Part shown: positions 39,601-51,719 of the stretch, one piece after another | Layout: each line of letters begins with the position of its first letter | Numbering within the stretch: the stretch's first letter is position 1 | Source: Ficedula albicollis | Taxonomy: Eukaryota > Chordata > Aves > Passeriformes > Muscicapidae | Assembly (NCBI RefSeq): GCF_000247815.1 | Contig: NC_021674.1 | Location: 31,773,453 to 31,837,452 of the forward strand | Direction of reading: 5' to 3' | DNA: 64,000 bases | Notes under the pieces: model-generated | The model's input: only the letters and a program-made list of their open reading frames with translations | What the model was told of the DNA's origin: nothing | Databases searched by the model: none | Made by a program: the position numbers and the translations under genes

Positions 39601-42600
39601 GAGACTTCACACTTTGTTATGTCAAAATCAAAATTAATTCAGTGAAATACAAATCCAGCACAGTCCTGCTTCTGCTCTAAGTTCTACTTTTTCTTCTCCT
39701 GTTGCTAAGAAAATGGGAGCTACATTGATACTGGGAAATATTAAGTAGAAAACATTAGCACAAATGGGAAAGCGCTGTTTCCTCAGGAAGTTGTTAAAAC
39801 TCTGTCTAGCTTAAGCTATTGGAAAGTGAATAAATCTAAATTAACAGCATCTTTGGATGTCAGAAATCATCTAGGGCACAATAAATGTTCTTACTTGAAT
39901 TCCCTGTTATTTTTACAACCACAATTTGCTTTTGAATATTACTTATGGAATTAAAACAGATTAAAATTTAAGAGTAACTGTTTCATTGTTTAATTGGGCA
40001 ACTTTCCTGTTTTTTATAGACAATTGTATTGAATCAATGGTATTTTTAAAATCGTACATTCAGCTCGCAACCATTCTCAGATTAATTACTTTGTGGGTCT
40101 TGCACTTGGATCTCTCTTGTGCCTGGCCTATGTCCTACGGTTTTGTAGGTTTTAAATTAGTCATCTAAGGCTAAAGGTTAATTTTCTATCATGTTGGTTT
40201 TAAGTAATTTGAAAATAATTGCCAGGCAGAATTTCTAATGAACTAGAAAAAAAGCCCTTCCACTTGACAAAAGAACGAAATTTCAACCTGAGCCAGGAAC
40301 TCAATCTCACCACTGAAAATGGAAAACTGTCACTCACGCCAATGTGCTGGAAATAAATCTTAGCATGTGACCAAGAAAAGGTGATGCATTTGATAGGGAG
40401 TGCACCCAGCATTGGCACTGAATTATAAAACCATGACACGTTTTTACCAAAGGAAAGGAAGTGGTTTAAGTGGACTGACTGTACCACTGAAGCTGATAAA
40501 TTTGAATTGTCAGCCACCAGCAGTCCACTGGTCTTTAATTCTCATCTTTAGGAAGTACATTTGATAGATTTGGAGCTGTAGTTCATGCAGAATATAAGTC
40601 TCAAGAAGCTACAACTTTGTACGTTATTTTTAGTAATATTACCTAATGACAAAAATCTGCCAGGACAAGGCAGAGAAAATCTTTGAGGAGCTGCTAATTT
40701 TTGTATTCCCTTTTTTTCAGTCCATAGGCAAAGAAAACAAAACTGCACAGTGATGCTCTGCTAATTTCCACTTCACTTCAGCCACACCATCATTCTTCAT
40801 AGCACCCTGATCTTAAGAAAATCATGCTGAGAAAAAAAGACAGGCTTAGCATTTAATTTCTGCTGAAAAGTATTGCTGCTGAGACACAAAGCAAGTTAGG
40901 CACCCAGCCAGAAGGGGGGTTTGTTTCAAAATGGTGAGGTTTAAAAAAAATTTTGTGATGAAGAGGTAGCAATGTATCTTCAAAGCAGAAAAAGCAGAAA
41001 ACCCCAGTGTCCTCATCACATTAGAAAGAACCCTTATCATGATTTTCCTTTTTCAGCCATCTGTTCTATTAATATGAAGAACTCAGCAAAAATAAATTTT
41101 TCCATAGAAAAAATTAAAATATAGTTTGTTTAAACCATGGACCACTCTGTTTACATAGACTCTACCACAGAATTGTGAGTGCAAGTTTGGGCTTTTTACA
41201 GCTGTTATTTAAACTTACTAACAAACCAAGCCTGACACAGGGCTAACTGACAGAGCAAGCCAGAAGGCAGAACTGCATCAGTTAAAAATTCATTGCCATA
41301 TAATCTATCAGCATAATTTATATCACTTGGCATAATCACAGACTAATTTATAATTTTCAAATGAATTTTCAGTTTATAGTTTCATTACCCCCTAAAGCAA
41401 GCACAAGAGTCTTCTTTAGGGGAAATGGAAGCTTGCAACTGCAAGAAAACATTTTACCAGGATCATGTTTAATTTATTGCTTGTTTTACTGAAGGAAATC
41501 TAATTAATGTGAATTCTAATTTGATTCTGTTTCTCTTTTGAAATAGTTTTGTTCCTTTTGTCAAAGAAAAGAGCAGGCTGGAAAGAAAAGGATCATGTTG
41601 TTTTGGCCTCCCACCTCACTGCTGGCAAGCTGCACCACACTTCAGTCTTGGTGTCATTCACATGGCATTAAAAAATTCGCTTCTCCAGCAGAACCATAAG
41701 AAAACTAACAGGTGAAGTGAAAGGCTCTGCTAGCTTCTGAAAAAGGCTGGACTCTCCTTCACCACATACATGCGTGTGCCTTCCTGAAGCCTTTTTCCAT
41801 CTTCCCTGCTCCAGAGCCTGTCCTGTCAGCCCTTATCTCACATTCTCTTCACACAGCTGGAAACCACAGCACGAGCCCTTAGCATTTGTTCTCATCCTAT
41901 GCAGTGCTGCAAAGGGCAAACTTCATACATCTTCTGCTGTGCAACAGAGACAGGAGAGTGCAAAGGGCTGATCTCAGAGTAAGGGCAATATTTATGCCTA
42001 AACATTTCTCTCAAAGTACAGTTTCTTTGGGGCTTTCAGATCCATGGCCTTCAGGGAAATGCAACAGCATGTAGTTGACTAATTGGATGCATTATTTATA
42101 ACATTACTGACACACACAGTGGGCCTTCCTTCTGCAAACTGAATAGAGATTGGTAGCAGGCATGCTGGGGATGCAAACAGGGACAATGACATTGCATATG
42201 AATCATTGCTGTAAGTGTTCAGTTTTGCCAGACTAACTGATCAGAATTAGAAACCTGATTTTTAGGTAAAAGCAGAGGGCTAAAGGTGCTAATTAATTTT
42301 TGACCAAGCCTTGATTAAATTCAGTGTACCTTGAGGCAAGCTAGAAATCCAAGCAGTTTAGATACATAAGGAAATTTAGCCAAATGGCACACAGGCAGCC
42401 CCAGAACAACGGCTAGTCAATATGAAAATCTATTTTAGAAATCCACTGTGCTCTCTGTCCTTTTCTCCTGGGTAACCATCTCAGACATTTGTGAGGTTTC
42501 TGGCTGCTTCAACATGGAAGCAATGTCTCTTGTAAAGATACGATCCTGGTACAGGCCCCTAGGAAGAAAACTTGTAATTAAACTAATACGTCTTTTTTCA

Positions 42601-42637
42601 GCCTCCTGACTCTAACAGTAAAATTGGGAACACAGAG

Positions 42638-43555
42638 CCACAGACTGTGTAAGGCTGGAAGGATCCACTGGAGGCCATCTAGTCTAGCCTCCCTCCTACC
42701 AGGGTCATCCTAGAGCACCTTGCACAGGATGGCACCCAGACAGCTCTTGAATATCTCCCGTGATGGAGACTCTACAGCCTGTCTGGACAATCTGTTCCAC
42801 TACACAGACACCCACACAGTCAAGTTCTTCCTCATATCCAGGTAGAATTTCCTGTGCATCAGTTTCTGGCCATTGCCTCCTGTCCCATTGCTTGGCACCA
42901 CCCCACAGAATCTGGGTCCATCCTCAACATCCTCCCTTGAGATACAAACATTGATGAAATCCTCTCAGTCATCTCTTCTCCAGGCTAAACAGGGTGAGTT
43001 TCCTCAGCTATTTCTTGTGAGGTGCTCTAGCATTACACTTGAAAGAAAGGCCTAATAAGCCACGATACTGATTTTAAAAAGTTGCCTGTCCAGTATCACG
43101 ATTCCTATGACTTCCACAGCTCTCTGAAGACACAATGGAGACTCCACAGCCTGTCTGGACAATCTGTTCCACTACACCGTGATGGAGACTCTACAGCCTG
43201 TCTGGACAATCTGTTCCACTACACAGACACCCACACAGTCAAGTTCTTCCTCATATCCAGGTAGAATTTCCTGTGCATCAGTTTCTGGCCATTGCCTCCT
43301 GTCCCATTGCTTGGCACCACCCCACAGAATCTGGGTCCATCCTCAACATCCTCCCTTGAGATACAAACATTGATGAAATCCTCTCAGTCATCTCTTCTCC
43401 AGGCTAAACAGGGTGAGTTTCCTCAGCTATTTCTTGTGAGGTGCTCTAGCATTACACTTGAAAGAAAGGCCTAATAAGCCACGATACTGATTTTAAAAAG
43501 TTGCCTGTCCAGTATCACGATTCCTATGACTTCCACAGCTCTCTGAAGACACAAT
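42638..43555 (-). mobile_element. CR1 LINE fragment, internally duplicated
   Basis: Read on the minus strand, this matches the 3' part of an avian CR1: a segment equivalent to 'cttctccaggctaaacag', then 'aatctgttccactac', then 'aaggctggaagg' toward the element's 3' end. No intact ORF is present, as usual for 5'-truncated CR1 copies. Bases 42759-43136 recur at 43178-43555 (see the repeat entry), so the CR1 appears about twice its real length. Confidence 0.85.
42759..43555. repeat. 419-bp tandem duplication inside a CR1
   Basis: Bases 42759-43136 are repeated at 43178-43555 with no difference that I can see. The 41 bases between them (43137-43177) are a further partial copy of the unit's beginning, with one T/C difference. 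The period is 419 bp. This is either a very recent unequal exchange or a false duplication in the assembly. Confidence 0.95.
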
Positions 43556-44722
43556 TCACAATTCTGTTGGCAGGCCCTGCCTGCACAATACACCTCCCTC
43601 ATGCAGGGATTAATAGTTTTCCACTGAGCAGTTCCAGGGAAACGTCAATGACTTCACTGTTTTGATGACTGCTGTTTACTTAGAAAAGTTAAGAAAGGTG
43701 ACTGCATGATGACTTCTACACCAGGCCTTGATGCTTATGATGACGATATCAAAATCTGAAAAGGTTAGTGATGACATTAATGCTGCACATTCATAGGGAA
43801 GGAATGCTTTGTCAGAATCTATTTTGTTCTGCTTGATGACTTATGGGTATAGAAAAATGAGATTTTATTCTGAACTGCAGAATCATTTGTCTTTTATAAA
43901 ATGACTGAAATGATTGTCCCTCCTTACCCTGACTCGTGGAGATTTATGCCATGGTATTTCAGCCTGATTTACTGTGTGTCTTTTTCACAGGACAATGCCA
44001 AATCCAGTTTTCCATGAAAGGATTCAAACTTTCAAGCAGGAGGTGACTGGGCTCTATCTGGGAACCTTTTGGAGTTGTGGCAGTTCTGAATAAAGACATT
44101 TTTCTAGGGGGGAACTGTCATCTGTGCAATATCAAAGTGTGTGTGCGTGGGCAGAATCACATATTGGGAATACACTCTCATGATTATTTTAATGTTGTTA
44201 TTTTAATTGTTTAGTTGAACAAGATTGATCTGATGGGGCATGCTAATAACTAAATCCCTGTGAGAGGACTCTGCCTCCATTTGTTAACATTGCTGACCAG
44301 GATTAGTTGCCAGCAAATTCTTGTGGAAGATGACAGAATAGACTATGGTGCTATTAGCTCCCCCATCAGAGATTCAGCTGAAGTTTAATGAAGTTTTCTT
44401 TCAGCATAACATAAATCAGATTTTTGGGAAAGTGGTGGATTTACTATTTTTTTTATATCCATATAAGTTTACTGGTTATTTCCAATTCCCCCTGTGTAGA
44501 TCGTTGCAAACAGACTTTATAGAGATGTGCCTAAAAACAATTTTCATCTGTGATCAATGTCTTTTTTATTTCATTTTTTTTTTAAGGCAAGACAACTGCC
44601 AGGTGAGCTACTTGTGATGCAGTTTCTGGGAGATCCTCCCAAATAGCTTTTATAAATTTCAACAGCTTAACTTTTAGGCTACTGAGTGTTATCCCTAGGT
44701 CATGGACTCGTGCAAGCACACC

Positions 44723-44836
44723 TCACCAGCGCTGTCTATTCACCACAGTATTTGCTTCAAGATAGCAGGAGAGGTCTTATCACCAGCGCTGTCTATTCAC
44801 CATGGTATTTGCTTCAAGATAGCAGGAGAGGTCTTA
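44723..44836. repeat. Tandem duplication, 57-bp unit x2
   Basis: Copies at 44723-44779 and 44780-44836, differing by two adjacent bases. They lie in a PLD5 intron. Confidence 0.95.
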
Positions 44837-45348
44837 AAAGCTGTCTCCTCTTTTATGCACTTTTTTTTATGCACTTTTACAGATGATTTTCTATCCTATG
44901 TGCAGAGGTGTACAGTTTGTGTTCTGGCAACAAATTCCTTCATGCCTCCAGTTCCCTAAACATTCTTAGAAAATTCTCAAGTCTGATAATGCTAGTAAAC
45001 TGATACTATTTGTCAAGTATCTGAGGGACCAGTACTAAACCAGGACCAATCACATTCTCTTTGCAACATCTATGACTCTTAATTAAGATATAGTGATGGT
45101 ATGGCAAGTATTAAAAAGCAAGCAACGATTATGAGGTTAGTTTTACTGGAGAAAGAACCTTCTATTTTCCTTTGAGTTGGAGATCCAACTACCTGAATAT
45201 GCCATGCTGCTTTGGAAAGAAGACAGTTTATCAACTCAAAATGGATATTCCATAATTTTGCTCTGCCAGCTTACTATTTAATGATTTACAATCTATTCTT
45301 GATTACTCCAACAGCAGGTAAACCTGTTCACAGGACTCCCACAGCAAC

Positions 45349-45376
45349 AAAAAAAAAAAAAAAAAAGAAAAAAAAA
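45349..45376 (+). repeat. A-rich run
   Basis: Eighteen A, one G, nine A. It lies between the first 155-bp repeat and the minus-strand CR1. CR1 elements do not end in poly(A), so it belongs to the surrounding sequence. Confidence 0.9.
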
Positions 45377-45383
45377 GATAATA

Positions 45384-45640
45384 AAATAGAATTATAGAAT
45401 AGTTTGGATTGAAAATTCCCATAAAGATCATCTAGTTCCAACCCCCCTGCTATAGGCAGAGATGTCATTCACTAGATCAGACTGGCTCAGGGTCCCATCC
45501 AACCTGCCCTTGAACATTTCCAGGGATAGAACATCCACAATTTCTCTGGACCAACCTGTTCCAGTGCCTCACTACCCTCACACTACAGAATTTCTTCCTA
45601 ATATTCAATCTACATCAACTGACATTAAGCCTGGCATTCT
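45384..45640 (-). mobile_element. CR1 LINE fragment
   Basis: It starts on the plus strand with the complement of the CR1 3' terminus (an ATTATAGAATAG motif, the octamer-like tail). It continues with 'tctagttccaacccccctgc', 'ccatccaacctgccc' and 'ccaacctgttccagtgcctc'. This is a classic truncated avian CR1 in minus orientation. It lies between two diverged direct copies of a 155-bp segment. Confidence 0.92.
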
Positions 45641-45643
45641 GCA

Positions 45644-45670
45644 ATATTCAGGTACTCAGTACCTGAATAT
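45644..45670. repeat. Perfect 27-bp palindrome
   Basis: Arms ATATTCAGGTACT and AGTACCTGAATAT (13 bp each, no mismatch) are separated by a single C. The right arm overlaps the start of the second 155-bp direct repeat. Confidence 0.95.
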
Positions 45671-46585
45671 GCCATACTGCTTTGGAAAGAAGTCAGCTTA
45701 TCTGTTCAAACTGAATATTCCATCATTTTGCTCTGCAGGTTTATTACTTACTGATTTACAATTTATTATTATTTCAACTGTTGACAAACCTGTTTCACAG
45801 AACTTTCAGAGCAACTGAAAAAATCAGCCAAAAAATCAAAAAGACAAGATCTGTAATTTCAGAGGTCAGAAACAGAGGGATGAGCATACTCCTATAGTCA
45901 ACAGAAATCAAATAAAAACATGCAGCAAGCTGTGGATGTATTTTGCTCTCTCCAACACCAAATACAGACACATAATGCAGAAGATGCATTGTTGCAAGTG
46001 AGAATGGAGCACAACAGTGGGAGAATATGACAAACAGGAATAACTTTGGAGTTCTCAGAGCTAGGAATCAGAACTGCACCTAGAGAAACTAGCGAAGCTG
46101 AGAGGCCTTTCTGGCTCCAAGTGCAAGGTGAGTTTATAGATCCCATGCTGTTTCAGTCACTAAATCACAAACCAGAAGCCCATGGTGTAAGGAGGAACCA
46201 AGGGCAGCACCAGGCAGCAATGAAGCACACACAATGCAGAAGTGGAGCAGCCACATTACCATGATCCTGTCCAGCTTTAACCAGCCCTCTGTGAGCAGTG
46301 CACAGCAATGGTAAGCAAAATACAAGCAGTCCTTTTGCTTCACTGATATTTATTTGTAAATACTGGATGCACAGGTAATGAATTTCAAGCAGAGTAAGCA
46401 TAATGGGCAACACTGACTGTCCTGATCTACTGAATGTAACAGAGAAAAAGTAGCCTGTATCAGTTAAAGAACCAAACAAAATATTTATTTCCAAAAATGC
46501 AAACTTTACACCATGATAAACACATGCTGTGAAATCTGCACATTTACAAGAGCAAGACATCTTCTCCCAGTCCCCTGACTTTTGG

Positions 46586-46978
<393 letters not shown>

Positions 46979-49449
46979 GAGGAAAGAAAGTAGAAAAGCT
47001 GTAATTTTTGAGATATGTATCAGCCCCTAAAGTGCTCTAGATTTGGTCAAAGATAAAAACCTTAGCCAAAAGCTCTTAGTGAAAATAATAAAAGTATTTT
47101 CAACTTGTCCTTTGAAGGACAAGCTGTCATAGCACTTAGCAAAGTTCTGACAATACATCTAGATTTCTATGCAGCAGGAAATTAAAATAAAGTAATATAT
47201 AGTCTAAAAAGGTAATTGTCAATACAGCTCTGTAATATCTTCTTATACCTGCTTTCTTCACACGTTGCCTCATTTACCTATGCCTGAAAATCTAGGTTGC
47301 ACTTTTATGTTCTTCACAATATTAGCTCGGGAAATGATCCCATAGACAGAAAACCCATGAAGGCTTGTTTTAAGTATTGGATCACATGGATAACAGTGTA
47401 TCAAAACTTTTTAGAAGGAGATACTCTCTGTCTTATATAAGAGAAAGTTATTTACACAGAAATATGACTTTAGATAGAATACACCAGTATTATGTTGCCT
47501 GTACTTTCAGTCTTATATTTACCCACCTGAACTTGCTTGAACCTCAGTGGACAACGAAGCTGAAAGAGCCTTGTTTCATGTTATAGGACACTTGAGACTG
47601 TGTTCAGTTTACTAATAGCAATATGATACTGAACACCACTGGGATAGTAAGAAAATTAGCTAATTATTATTAGAAGATGGGGAAAACTGATGAAGTGCAC
47701 ATTAGGGACGAATCTGTAATTCATACTAGCACAACATGGTATCAAATGGAAACTCTCAATATAACTTTTGCTCGACTGAAAAGATGGAATTCTACTGTCA
47801 GACAAAATATCTTATCTCAAAAGGACCAGATGCACCATTACATAACTTCAAGAGACTCAGATAAAAGTTCAGAGAAACGACTGACTGATTATAGCCTGCT
47901 TTCGCTCTATGAATTCTGTAAAGATCATCAACAGAAATTGCAAATGTGCAGATCTTGTCTCAGTGATCAGTTTTGAGAGGTGGCTCTGCTATAGCAAGAT
48001 TGTGGGAAAGCTGGAAACAAGTAAGAATATCATGATGCATTTTGAGATACACAGAAATACAGTACTTATTGCATATTGGTTTTATTGGTGGACAATTTTT
48101 TCCCACAAATAAATAGACAATTGGATTAATTTTCCTTATTTCAGGAATTTTCAGTAACAGTATTTTCCAAGAACTAATTATTTGTTGCACATAAATGCAT
48201 TTTTCTGAAGTGGTTCAACTAATCCATTACAGTTGTTTGCCCACTGGATTCAATTATTCATGTGTGAATAAAACTTTTCCAAAAACGTTGCTAGCATAAA
48301 AAGCTCCAGGAATGTTCATATGTATTACAAGCCTCATGCTCCTTAACAGAATTAAGGAGATAAATGCATTTTCAAGCTTGGCTGGAACTATTGGAGGGAG
48401 TAGTGGAACAAAAGAAATACACATTTCGTTAGCTTATGGATTATAACAATTGTTATATAACCTATTTCTTTTATTAAGTAATAATAAGGTACTGGGTCAA
48501 GGAACTAGAAACTAGAATACAATACCATGGCCATCTTGATTGCTATTAGTTCAAACCACAGGAAAAAATTAATTTTTAGGCATGTTTGAGTGACTCATTT
48601 TTTGTTTATCAGTGTATATAAATTTACCAGTAAGAAGTTAGATGATTTTACTAGTAAAATCTTATAGAGTTTACCATATTTAAGAAAGAGGCAAAATTCT
48701 AATTGTCCATAATCCTCAATTTTCAATGAGTTAAGTAATTGGGTAATATTTGGATACGTTGATAACAATAGAAAAAAGATGCACAAAATCTAGACCTGTA
48801 CAAAGTAAAATACAAAATATTCTACTATGAACAAAAAACATCCAATTTTTTGTAAAATCCTGTTTTCAGGAACTCTAAGCAGTACGTAACATTTCCCTGT
48901 GGGGTTTGATTTCAGACTGAAGCAGATAGCTAACATAGATGATTTCAGCCAGAATTACTACAGTTTTGACAAATTTTCAATTTAACCGAAACACAGTTTT
49001 ACTTGAAAAGCAACAATGTGCTCTTAGCCTTGCTCATAATCTCAAAGCTGAGACTCTGCTAAGTATTAAAACTTTGCCATCTGAGGCACAGGATATGCAC
49101 AAGTTTAAAGGCTATTCTTAAGTAGTATCTGCAGCATATGAAAATCTCTCCTTGCTAAAGAAAATTTACTTTTAAGAAAATACTCATATTGCCTCTCGTC
49201 AGTGCAGGCAAGTCAAGAAAATGGCAACAAAACTAAATAAGCTTCATATGTGATTGATTTCTAGTATCCAGCTTATAAACACAAAGAATTCTCCACAAAT
49301 ATTGCAAATCCAAAGCACTTAAGTCCTGATGATGCTTTCCAAGGAGCTGTTAAAAGTTAAGTTATTGTTTCAGCTGCAGATTTAGCTTCCTAAAAGACAA
49401 ATGATGGTAGCAGACTTTTTTTTTTTTTTTAGTATCAGGCATAGGAATG

Positions 49450-49490
49450 AAAGAGGAGAGGGAGAGAGAGAGAGGGAGAAGGAGAGGGAG
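49450..49490 (+). repeat. GA-rich purine microsatellite
   Basis: An irregular GAGAGG/GAGAGA purine run of about 41 bases, shortly downstream of a 15-T run (49416-49430). It shows that purine-rich repeats do occur in this locus uncollapsed. Confidence 0.9.
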
Positions 49491-51097
49491 CTGATCCCTC
49501 ATTTGCAGGGATACTGGGGCTCTGGTAATGAGAACCCGTGGGAGTTGTATTTCCCCAGCGAGGGCTCAGCTCACGGTGGGTTTTAAGATTGGGTCCCACA
49601 CATAAACAAAGCATTTTGCTTGAGGAAAGGACTCAGAATAAAATGACAGAGTTCTATGCTTATTTTGCTGCATATGTGAAAAGGAAAGTTCAAGGCAGGA
49701 TTATTATTTTAGGACAGCATATCAGATCTCTTTGACAGCTGCTCTGATTTATTAACCTACAACTCTGGGGTAAGGGAATCGAGTACTCATATCTGACATC
49801 AACAGGAGCCAAGCATCTAATTTCCTTTGGCTCTTCTGAAACCCCAGCATGCATTTCTCAACTAACTGAAAGCAGATTCTCTTTTACCCTAATGCAGAGA
49901 GATTTCTTTCTGCATTGTAAAAACATTCTTCAGAGCTTTATCATATAACCACATAGAAAAGTATACTATTATGTGACAATAAGATTAAAACAAGTCCAAA
50001 TGCATGAAGAAAAGAGTGAAAAAATTAACATTGAGGAATAAAACACTGGCCTACAAGTAACTCGTATCAAAGTTTAACACAGGAACATTACAAAATATAC
50101 GATTTATTTCAGCATGAGAAGACCAAATCTATATGGAATTGCATCATCTGTGACGAAGGTCATAAATACATAAGCAATATATAAATAATACAATAATCTG
50201 TGTGGTAAATGTGCTTCTTTTCCCCACATCTATTATTTTCAAACCCCCAAATAGAAGAGGCTTCAAAGATAAACTATTTATAAGCTAAATAAATCCTATG
50301 AAGAGCTATTTTGTTATGACAGAAGAGTTTAGGTCATGAGGCACAGATAACTTAAAAACATTTTCTGACTGTCCAAAAGCCCAAAATGTATTGACTGAAA
50401 AGACAACATCCTCTTTTCCAAGACTTTCTCTAACAACATTGTTTTTCCTACCCCTGTTCCAGATTCCTTTGTAAACATACCTTTAAAGTAAATTAGTATC
50501 ATGGGAAGAGTAAAAAGGCATTTATTCACTTTCCTTACTAAATTGGCGAGTTTCTTTTTAGTCAGACTTCCAGTTTCTTAACTGAAAACAAATCTTAAAA
50601 AGTTCAGCACAACCAAGACACACACGTTCTTTACAAAATCATTAGAACCTATGTTCAAAATTATTCCTGTGTTTCTGAGACTCTGCTCAAATTTAGAAAA
50701 CAAGCTTTTTTATAGCAACTAATAACTACCTAGGACTGCTGCTTTTCCCTCTCTGTTGAGCATTTAGCTACTGAGATCTCAAAGTACAGGTTTCACTCTG
50801 TAAGTGTGGCTGACAGCAGCCTCACACAGTCAGTGGCATATAGCAAAAACTAAAACATGACAAGCACTAATGATCCCAAGACTGCTGCAGAAATAAAAAA
50901 GGCACACATGCCTACAAAAAGGCAAATAAGCTGTGTTACTGATGAATTCCTCCAAATAGTCACAGACTGCAGAGAGTTCTTAGCACTGGTTGTTGCTTCA
51001 ACTGTCACGTTTATGAGGAATTAAAATGTGTAATTCTCTCTAATACACTCAGCTTTCAAAAGCATTATGCTATTTGACATTCTGCACCCATTAATCT

Positions 51098-51145
51098 GAC
51101 CCTCCCCAAAGGAGGGGTCACCTTTATACTGGTATTCCAGTATAA
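51098..51145. repeat. Two adjacent small hairpins
   Basis: The first pairs TGACCCTCC with GGAGGGGTCA (51098-51120, one-base bulge). The second pairs TTATACTGG with CCAGTATAA (51124-51145, perfect, 4-base loop). They lie in the PLD5 intron about 450 bp downstream of the exon at 51592-51719. Confidence 0.7.
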
Positions 51146-51591
51146 CACCCACTATCCACTTGGAAGTCTTTCCAAATTTGGGGTTAGCTTTTTTAAATGG
51201 CAGATCAGAGGGACTAGGTTGTGCCCATGATACTACTACAGAATTTCCATAGTGGTTTGTTTACCAATGGGTTTGCTCACTTTTTTTTCTAATAAGTAAA
51301 CTGGAACATACAATGACCATCAAAAATCAACAAAAAAACAATCAAATATTTAAAATTTAAGCATAACCATGGAAGGAAGGTACCCATTATAATGAAAAGA
51401 AGCAAAATTTATAGTAGTACATTCTTGGCAACCCAGAAGAGTCATCAAAACTGTGGCAGTACAGTTTTTGATGCTAGCACTTTTGCCAGTAAATTATCAG
51501 AAAATAGAGCTATCCAAGTGTCCTCAAAAAGTTGCCCTTTTTTCTCATTATACACTCAAAGGGTATAGGATTAGTTTTTAAATTAAATTAC

Positions 51592-51719
51592 CTGTCCCAA
51601 CGATCTCCAGTCAAGGCTGGCACTTCCAATGTATACGTGCTGTTTATCAACAATCCAGAAGGATGACTGAAGCCGACCTTCATTATATGCTGACATGTTC
51701 ATATACAACACTTCAGCAC
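51592..51719 (-). CDS. PLD5: PLD5 coding exon with degenerate first HKD motif
   Basis: This is the most upstream PLD5 exon found here (partial-protein residues 1-43). The acceptor AG is at 51720-51721 and the donor GT at 51590-51591 on the minus strand. The exon enters with the last two bases of a Gly codon and leaves after a complete Gln codon. It encodes a stretch starting AEVLYMNMSAYNEGRLQ. The first PLD motif, HxKxxxxD in active family members, reads QSSFWIVD (51646-51669), so both the His and the Lys are lost while Asp is kept. The following GSASLDWRSL matches the conserved segment after the motif in PLD3/4/5. NMS is a potential N-glycosylation site. The open frame continues about 50 codons into the intron, but the AG and the protein match set the exon start. 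Confidence 0.95.

Larger units (their letters stand above)
45191..45815. repeat. Diverged direct repeats (155 bp) flanking a CR1
   Basis: Segment 45191-45348 is repeated at 45661-45815 with roughly a fifth of positions changed. Between them lie an A-rich run (45349-45376) and the minus-strand CR1 (45384-45640). The divergence is much greater than in the other tandem repeats of the window, so this duplication is old and cannot be an assembly error. Confidence 0.85.

Noticed and set aside
43082..43474. Pairs of identical small open frames in the CR1 duplication
   Set aside because: They are duplicates because the CR1 segment itself is duplicated. They are antisense to the element and not genes.
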